Assembly (NCBI GenBank): GCA_034670405.1
Contig: JAXDDX010000058.1
Location: 2,334,001 to 2,398,000 of the forward strand
DNA from: Hoplostethus atlanticus
Taxonomy: Eukaryota; Chordata; Actinopteri; Trachichthyiformes; Trachichthyidae
Length of the DNA stretch: 64,000 nt
Reading direction: 5' to 3'
The position numbers were made by a program, and so were the translations under genes. Of this stretch, positions 55,896 through 64,000 are shown piece after piece; within the stretch, counting starts at the first letter, position 1; the number at the start of each line of letters is the position of its first letter. The notes under the pieces are model-generated. The model saw only the letters and a program-made list of their open reading frames with translations, ran no database searches and had not been told where the DNA came from.

Positions 55896-58800
55896 TATGA
55901 TTAACCGAGTGACAATGTGTGTGTGTGTGCTTATGTGCCCTGATGATATTTACATAGTCCTTAGATGCAGTATCATGGCATGTGCTAAAGAAAATTCATG
56001 GTTCTCAAGTTTAAAACAAGGCTGCTTTTCTTTGTTCCTGAAAAGCTGACATTTTGGAGATACAAGGTTTTTCACCCTGCACTGCTGTTTGGAAAGTTGA
56101 GAGAGGGAGAAAAAGAGAAAGATGTGTGTTTGTGTGCTTGTGTGACTTACTGTATCGTTGTGTGTAGATGAGAGTGGTTTTATACAGGAGAGAGTTTAAT
56201 AAGTAGCTATTGTGATTGCCCCCGTCGTCCTCTCACTCCTATTTCCATGACGACGGCGAGGGTCACTTTTCAACATGGACAGAAGAGGAACACTTCAGCT
56301 GGCCCCCCCGAGTTATTTTGGGGACAGTTCACCAAACATTCACATCTTGGATTTATCGCAGTTTAATGCAGGCTCGTCTCCAAGCTCACATGCTCTTCAA
56401 AATAAGCTCTGTGGGTGAATTCTGATGATTCGGGTTAGCTGCAAAGATGGGACACAGCTTGCCGTTTCATGCATTTGGCTGGTTTATTGTCCTGCTCGAG
56501 AGAAAAACAACTTGTTTTTTATGTACCTCGAGCAGTCCAGTATGAGCTCTATTTTTGTCTTCCATTATTGATTTAAAGTGTGGGAGGAAGTGAGAAACTG
56601 ATTGCTATAATTGCCTCTCGGCTTTGTTCTCAAGGCTGGCTGAGCTGTGTACACATGGGACTTAAGGAAGTGTGCCCAAGCATTTATTCATTAGTGGTTT
56701 TAGTACACAGGAATAATCCTTCAAATCTCTTCTACCAAGATAATACTGACAGAATAGTCAATCAAGGAGATTTATGTAGGCTGAATGATTCATTTCTTTC
56801 CAGATTCTTGCAATGCACTCCATCAGTAAATAGTGATGGAGAAAGGCATCTTAACACTTGACGTTTCCTTAATGATAAATTCTTTGTGTCCTTGTAACAG
56901 GTTATGAATAGACTATATAGTAGAGTTGTACTCTCCACCTATCTCAGCCTCTCTCACCAAACCATCACCAAAATTAACATTTTGACTTGCAAGCCTATCC
57001 GGATTACTGGATAGGTTACTGGAGCTTTTGAAAAGCCTCCCAAAATTGGTGAGTTATAGTTTTAAATTTTATCCCTCGCGTTGTGTTTTTTCTGCACCCT
57101 GCAGCTGAAGCCTCGTGATGTTCAAAGCCATGGGGTCAAGGGGTCAAAGCCATGCTGAGCAAGGCAACTGGAAAGTCTTCTTCCTGGTGACAGAATGGGA
57201 GCAGTGTCCACCAGCCCCTTGCCTCAGTACATCTTCTCTACAAGAGAGAGAAAATAAGTGGAAAAAATAGAGAGATTGTGAGAAAGCTAGAGAGAGAAAG
57301 AGACAGAGAGGGAGACGGAGACAGAGAGAAAGAGGAGGGGGAGTGGGGCGGGGCAGTGAGGACCAGTAAAAGGATTGTAAGATCCAGAGGGGATGACAGT
57401 CACTCTTCTGTCAGCTATTATCACTTGTCACTCTCATCAGTTGTGTTCCAATGAGTCGCCATAGAAACCAACTCCAGCTATACCCCACCTAGGGATGACT
57501 CACTGTGATGTGCAGATGTGAGCTATTTGTTTAAGATCTTAATAGGTATGCGAGAGAGAGAAAGAGAGAGAGTGTTTGTGGAGAAATCTTGAACTATTGA
57601 ACTATATTCACAATATAATTTCTCTAACAGTCATGCACCAGATAATTGAAAATGAAATTGAATTGGCAGAGAGAGACGGAAAGAGAAGACGCTGAAAATA
57701 AAGACATAGAGGCCTTTAATATCCATTGGGTGCATGGACTTCATTTCCTTTACTTGCTTTGCTGCATATCCTCATTTCTCCTTTCAAGTATTTCATCTGT
57801 TTATCTTCATATATATCTTTATATTTGTGGGTGTGTGTGGGTGGGTATCTGTGTGTGCATGCACGTGTGTGTGTCTGTGTATGTGCCACTGGAGGCAGTC
57901 GTGAAGGCTTTCCTCAGTAATTGGGTTCACTGTCTCACTCTGCTGAGTCCTGATTGTCGTTGTGTTTTGTTCCCTGCCCAAGGAATACACTGAATATGCT
58001 GAATTCTGATCATGTAAATGGATTGTTACCATCGCTGTAAAATACATCTCCTCCCTTCGGAGCTTCGGAGCTTCAGAGCTTCAGTATGAATCTTTTTTCC
58101 CCCCCAAATTCATGCATTTTCAATAAAGTTCAAAATCATCCATTAAAGCTTTGTAGCTTTGTAGCATTTGTGTGTTGATTGTGTAAACTGTATGGAAATA
58201 TATTTACAGAAATAGAGCAAAATCCCATTATAAAACTGATAGTTCCAGTTAGTTTGATTCACATTTGAAGCTACTGTAAAATACCCATACGCAGACCTGT
58301 GACCTCAAACTGTTCATTGAAATTTTAAAATCACCATGCATACCAGTAGAACAATATTGCTTGGCAGAAGAATATTATAAGAAATATTAGCTACTGCTAG
58401 TATTTAATTATCATTGATTTAAAAATAAAAGATTTATTAAACATTTGTGTTGTAATAATTCCTCTCAGTTGCCAAAGCACAACCTTATTTCTGACACCTA
58501 CAATGAAATGCTGAGTGGAGCCACTGGGATATGCTTGCCTCCTGGATGCTTTGATCGACAGTTGCAAAGGTCAAATCCCCCACTGGCCAGTGAGGTAGCA
58601 GTGATGGTGATGCTGAGAGACAGACAGAGAGACAGACAGACAGCAACCTGGAGGGATAGACAGAAGATGAACAGACAATTAGCACCATGTTAGGCGCAGA
58701 GAGCCAAGAGGGGGAAAAGATCCAGACTTGTCACTGAATGTATCCTGGCATGACCAGATGAAACATTGAAACAGCAAATATAATCACATCCAGAGAGACA

Positions 58801-59735
58801 AAAAGACAGAAAGGGAAAGACAGAACTAGAGGCAGAATGAGACAGACAGACAGAGAGAGGGGGAGGCGTTTCTGTCTCTCACCTCACTGTAGATCATCGG
58901 TAAATATGAAGCCTAGAGGTTTCTAAAGGTTACAGGAGACTAATGAGATGAATTTGATGACACTATCGTTGTCGACACAGCAGGTATTTCTCGGGAGGCT
59001 TCTATGTAACGCTGCCAAGATAAATTGACATTTCAAAGTTTTATATGCAGGAAAGAAGGGAGAGGAAGCGAGAAACCTGCTATCGCACTGTATTTGTGTT
59101 ATGTAATCTCAGAGTTAAGTAGAAAACTACTTACACATTTCACTTCTTGTAATCACTCTCTCTAGAGAAAGAGACATGGCCCAAGCAGAGTTATGTAATC
59201 TCAGACTTTAATTGAAAGTGAAATACTTTGACATTTTCTAGTGAAACACAGGACGTACTCAAGACGTGACAGTACAGCCAGTGCTGGCACTTCTTCTTTA
59301 CAGTCTTTAAGACTAGTTTAAGAATGAGGTACCACCTTATTAAAAGGCACTTATCACACATCACTCTGGCTCTTAGGGCTTCACTGTAACTTGCCTTTCA
59401 GAAACTGTAGAGACAGCTGCATAGGCTACATACACTTAGTAACATGCAGCCTCTCTCATCCCCACACTGACAATCAATACTAAAAAGTAACTTAACCTGT
59501 TAGTTTTTCAATTAATCAAATCCGTTATTAGTTACTTTTTAAATTACAATGCTGTTACTTTCATTTTTCTTTCATGTTGATTCATTTTTCACACTTGGCA
59601 GCACAAGCCATAAAACAGCCACACAGCCATACAGCCATACCACGATAAATTGTATTGGCTCTGAGTTAGACTACTTACTCTGGGTGGAAGGTGGACATTT
59701 TTGACTTGGTGCCATGGTGCTGAAATGGAAAATCA

Positions 59736-59747
59736 CGTGTGTGTGTG

Positions 59748-59780
<33 letters not shown>
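59736..59780. repeat. (GT)n microsatellite
   Basis: GT units with one CA interruption. Confidence 0.95.
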
Positions 59781-60629
59781 ACTGTGGCCAAGCTTCAGTG
59801 AATTGATCGATAGACTGCCAGAGCATGTCTGTGTTAGCCTCCTGGCCTCCTCTGCTGCGGTTATGGCTACATCTATTAGCTTCAGTGTACTCACTAATCC
59901 CTGGGCATTTCACACATAACACTAACACACACATATACAGAGACACACATCTTGATGAATTGATGAATCCCTGAATCAGTAATCATTGCTTGAGTATATG
60001 CAGGCCTTTTTTGTTTACTTTGTCATTTCTGTTTTCAAGCTCTATCTGTTTTTAGCTTCTCTGTTTTGCTTCTTTCTGCATTTGTTTTGGCCCAGGGATT
60101 GGCACACATTTGGCAGTAACAGTTACATCCCAGCTGGGTTTCTATGATTAGTTGTTTTAAATTTAGCAACCTTTGATAATGATTCATTTTTCTGTTTTTT
60201 TTCTCAGCTGGCATATTTGTGTGAATGCAGATCACACACACACCACAAACCTTTACACATCAGTAGGCCTGTTATTTATTGCCACTTCATCATTATTGTC
60301 ACACAGCTTAGCTTCTTCTAGGATGATGGTGATTAACAAACAAATGTCATGTATAGGTCCTTATTCTGTGTCCAGATTTCCCTCTGTGACTGGGGGCGTC
60401 ACTATGCATCCCCAAACTATCAAACTTACATTTAAATTTGACATTTTATCTGACACTCTCATTTAGAGCAACTCAGTATGAATGCAACAGTGGAATAAAC
60501 ATCATTTTGTGAATCAAACATATTATATAAGCTCACAGTCGTTGTAATAAGATGAATCACCATAAAGATGAGAAGGCTTAAAGGCTCAACTGTCTGTATG
60601 CACATATGTACACACTCACATAGGCTGGC

Positions 60630-60659
60630 ACACACACACACACACAGACACACACACAG

Positions 60660-60689
<30 letters not shown>
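60630..60689. repeat. (CA)n microsatellite
   Basis: CA units with two GA interruptions, about 60 bp upstream of a dispersed teleost repeat. Confidence 0.95.
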
Positions 60690-60692
<3 letters not shown>

Positions 60693-60749
60693 CCCAGCAG
60701 CCCTCACATACACCCTGCCTTGCTCCCCAAGCACCGCAGCTTGTGACAT

Positions 60750-60990
60750 TCAAATCAAATCAAGTCACATTTAGCCCTTAATCACCGTTACAGTCTCAAA
60801 GGGCTTCACAGTGCCCAACATGTGAAAATAATAAATGGTTAGTACACGACATCCCCCAGCCTTGGACCCTCACAGAGGACAAGGAAAAACTCCCACAAAC
60901 CCTCACTGGGAAAATTGGGAGAAACCTTGGGAGGGGCTACTCAGAGAGGGATCCCCCTACCAGGACGGTTGGGCGTGCAATAGATGCCGA
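60750..60990 (-). repeat. Dispersed teleost repeat, inverted relative to the copy at 63240
   Basis: It begins CAAATCAAATCAAGTCACAT and continues TTAGCCCTTAATCACCGTTA, then CAAAGGGCTTCACAGTGCCC. The reverse complement of this matches 63240-63330. The longer copy continues to about 60,990 with ACTCCCACAAACCCTCACTG. It is probably a SINE or LINE tail with a (TTTGA)n end; the family is not named. Confidence 0.6.
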
Positions 60991-61638
60991 GTTTGGGCAA
61001 GCAGCGTATACACAATATATGAAAGTGAAATGATATGAAAGTGATATGAAATACATTCTGTTCTTAATGTATGGGAAATTCCAGATGTGCATCCATTGTA
61101 GCTGAGCCTGTCAGGCTGTTCCTGTGAATCCAGTTAGCACTCTGTTAGGGGGAGTAGTAGCGGAGTGTGTAAAAGCCAGTGGTAGCCTGAGGTTAAGGTT
61201 AAACACAAGGACATTCAACAGACACACTCTTCTGTCAGTAAGGGAGATGCCAAGGGCGGGTACAGCTTATAGAGTGTGAACAGAAGTTGGCATTCAACAT
61301 TTTTGAAGTCCTAAGGCTGTTACAAGTACTTTACAAGGGTATGGGTCAATAATGTAACACCGTGCCATTGTTGTTAGCTAATAATCGTTAGCCCATACAT
61401 TGACACTTGACCTTACTGATTGTGTGATCCACTTTACACTCTCCATCGCAAGAGTTCAGTCTCTTCTGGTTCATCTCTTTCATCCAGGCTTACCCTAACA
61501 ATTGAGCTCTTCATGGCCCATCAGAGACAACTCTCTGGAGTATTGCTGTTTTTAAGAGTCTTTCGAAGAATACTCTCTCTCATCTCTCTGTCACCAGTTC
61601 TCTTTGCAACTCTCACCCTGCCACCTGCTACCCTACAG

Positions 61639-61639
<1 letters not shown>

Positions 61640-61679
<40 letters not shown>
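61640..61679. repeat. (CA)n microsatellite
   Basis: Twenty CA units; a (GT)n tract follows at 61805-61843. Confidence 0.95.
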
Positions 61680-61683
<4 letters not shown>

Positions 61684-61804
61684 TGCACACATGCCAGTAG
61701 CTGTGAAAGGTCGGCCGAATGCCAGTTTTGATGCGACAGGTCCCTAGTCCTTCTCATGGTCCCCCCTACTGCTGCACTCATCAATTATACACTGCCTGCA
61801 CCTG

Positions 61805-61806
61805 GT

Positions 61807-61843
<37 letters not shown>
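61805..61843. repeat. (GT)n microsatellite
   Basis: About 19 GT units with GCGT variants at the end. Confidence 0.95.
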
Positions 61844-61847
<4 letters not shown>

Positions 61848-62741
61848 CATGTGCACTCGTGTGCACGTGTGTGGCTGCATTTGTGTCAGAAAGAAAGCCC
61901 CACTGGGTGTGAAGACTTTTGGCCAAGGCCGAGGGTGGGATGCGTAGCGAGTGTGGCGGTGTGAGTTTGAGGCTCTGTTCACTCGTTAATACTCTTGTCT
62001 GTTAGCGGTGTTCTGTATCCGACTGACCTTTCTGTTGACCCACTTATCCTTCCCTTATGGAGCATCTCCAGAGAAGGAGAACTGTCTGACTGATGAGCGA
62101 TAGGACAGGGTCACACTCTCACACACATCACTCTGGCAAATACACAAACACTCACACAGGATGGTGAGATAGAAAGAGAACAGGGTGTTTATGTGAGGGG
62201 AGTTCAAGGTATGCCTCGCAGGGTTTTCAGCTGCAGCCACAGAAGCATCATTCTCTTTTGTGTCCACCCCCGGCTTTGCTGCAGGATTCTCTCATTTTGC
62301 CCTTTACTGGAGATTGCTACAAAATAAAGCCAGTGCAGGTGAGCAGGGAGGATATAAATCCTTTTTATCCAGAGGAAACTATCTGAGATCCTGTCAGGAT
62401 AGTGGCACTCTCCTGCAATGAGACACGTTGCTGAAGTAATAATAATAAACAACAAATTACAAATGAAATTTCCTTGCCAAGGTTTATCTTCAGTTCCACC
62501 TGGATGAAAACCACAACAAATCAGCTTGTTCCTTTTCTTCAATTCTCTTTTATGAGACTTTTGCATGCTTTTGGGTTTTAGAATAGAACAGAATAGAATA
62601 GACAAAAAAAAGATGCCGCAAATCAGACGGCAGTGATGAGTTCGGAAAAACATGTCAACGTGATAATGAGACATGCAGACCTGTTGGTGGACCCTCTGGT
62701 CCTCCACCTGACAGCTGAACCCGCCTCACCGCTCAGCTGAT

Positions 62742-62744
<3 letters not shown>

Positions 62745-62817
<73 letters not shown>
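62745..62817. repeat. Long (GA)n microsatellite
   Basis: About 36 uninterrupted GA units, a pure polypurine tract. Confidence 0.97.
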
Positions 62818-62821
<4 letters not shown>

Positions 62822-63239
62822 GCCTGTGGTTTCTTAACAACTCCATCCCTCTGGCATGTTCAGGTTCAGAAAAACACCCATTTATAGCTCTCTGTTCTTG
62901 GCACAGTAGAAAGCAGTGTTGTGTGTTTTGTCTCGGGGCACCACAGCATATTGAAGCCTTAGATGGATCAGTTGGATTAGTAAATGTTTCGCCTGTCCAG
63001 AATGTATTGGAGTTACAGCTCAGTACTTTCCATTTAGTTTTCCTTTATCATTCTGTTGGAATCAGTGAGCTCCAAAGCGGTTTCAATGGGCTTTTTGTTA
63101 TATCTGTGTGTCTGTGTGTGTGAGTGAGTGTGTGAGTGTGTGTGTGTGTGGGAAGAGGCAGGACTTAAGAATGTTAGGACACTGCAGAGCTATAAGAGCT
63201 GTTAAGCAGAAAGATGGTCACTGACTTATTATTTTCACA

Positions 63240-63330
63240 TGTTGGGCACTGTGAAGCCCTTAGAGACTGTAACGGTGATTAAGGGCTATACAAATAAATG
63301 TGATTTGATTTGATTTGATTTGACTTGGCA
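63240..63330 (+). repeat. Dispersed teleost repeat ending in (TTTGA)n
   Basis: GGGCACTGTGAAGCCCTTAG, then GACTGTAACGGTGATTAAGG, then a GATTTGATTTGATTTGATTT tail. It is the reverse complement of the repeat at 60750-60840. Confidence 0.65.
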
Positions 63331-64000
63331 AAAGACACACATAAACAGACACGCAAACACGCCTGTAGCTTAAGTGAAGAGATGGATCAGTGACAGGTGT
63401 GAAGACAGAGGTGAGATGAGCTCAGTCTGCTACCACACAAATCCAGATAAAGCTCCATTGATGGAAAACATACCGACCTCTGATGTCGTGTGGAGATTTT
63501 TAATGAGTGCTTCTTGGGGAGAGACGGGAGCGGGCCACAGTTCATCATACACATCAAGTTATGCAGCAGGTTTCACCTTAACTATAAGAAAATATAGTTT
63601 AGTTTATTAGTTACATGAATGGGAAGAATAATCACATGTTGGACCGTGACTGACAGCATAGCACCACTTCTAATGATGGAAACCTGCTGATAGGATGCCT
63701 TGGGTGTGTGAATACAACTTTCACACACATTAGCTGATTTGAAAAATATTTTGCAGTTCCTCTGGGAACAGTGCCAACTGAAGTGCTGTGTTAACCCAAG
63801 AGTAAAAATGTTTACTTTTAAAGAAAGGTCGACTGAACATCGCCAGACACCCGTATCAGTGTAGGGAAGTGTCCCCTTTAATTGGGATTTGAATCTTAAC
63901 TGCCACAGTAGGTCTTAGTTCTCATGTAATTAGATTTAAATTAAATCTGCAAAATCTAGTCACTGTGGCGAAACATCAGGACTTACTTTAAAGTCTTTTA

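Larger units (their letters stand above)
47910..64000 (+). other. Gene-poor region, possible long intron
   Basis: Apart from the Tc1 element, dispersed repeats and microsatellites listed separately, I see no supported gene here. Stretches 49,600-53,600, 56,000-59,700 and 61,000-64,000 hold AT-rich or simple-sequence DNA with only chance reading frames. It would be the first intron of the 47851 gene if that exon is real. Confidence 0.4.

Overview
This window is nuclear DNA from a ray-finned fish, most likely a teleost. The genes are split into many short exons with GT/AG junctions. The introns carry fish-type transposon remnants (Tc1, hAT, Ty3/gypsy, L1-like and other LINEs, a tRNA-type SINE) and many long CA/GT, GA and GATA microsatellites. 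Nothing in it looks prokaryotic, and there are no operons, ribosome binding sites or CRISPR arrays.

Layout. (1) 1703-5655, minus strand: a mitochondrial carrier of the SLC25A42 type (coenzyme A / adenosine-3',5'-diphosphate exchanger), seven coding exons. One coding exon has an extra base that breaks the reading frame. (2) About 5,800-7,170: a head-to-head promoter interval between SLC25A42 and the next gene. (3) 7173-13252, plus strand: MAU2 (Scc4), the TPR partner of NIPBL in the cohesin loader, 18 coding exons giving 598 residues, with a 3' UTR to about 14,490. (4) 14,780-16,150: a decayed Ty3/gypsy polymerase fragment on the minus strand. (5) 16,870-43,930, plus strand: GATAD2A (p66-alpha, NuRD complex). 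It has a probable non-coding first exon, a repeat-filled first intron of about 16.5 kb, ten coding exons (33546-41168, 662 residues) and a long 3' UTR. (6) 44840-45664, minus strand: TSSK6, an intronless testis-type serine/threonine kinase, tail to tail with GATAD2A. (7) 45,700-64,000: sparse sequence. I see only one candidate first coding exon of an unrecognised plus-strand gene (47851-47909), a decayed Tc1 element, a large GATA tract, many dinucleotide repeats and dispersed teleost repeats.

The four genes do not form a pathway. Their grouping matches the human 19p13.11 neighbourhood, where MAU2, GATAD2A and TSSK6 are neighbours and SLC25A42 lies nearby, so the window is best read as an ancient conserved synteny block. 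MAU2 and GATAD2A are both broadly expressed chromatin genes. TSSK6 is a germ-line kinase and SLC25A42 a metabolic transporter.

I found no convincing undescribed biological system. The most useful observations are the frameshift in SLC25A42, a hAT insertion with an intact 8-bp target duplication, the orphan first exon at 47851, an APE-motif change in TSSK6, and a few perfect hairpins. All exon boundaries come from reading splice signals and reading phase by eye and by recall of the protein families; no alignment or transcript was available.
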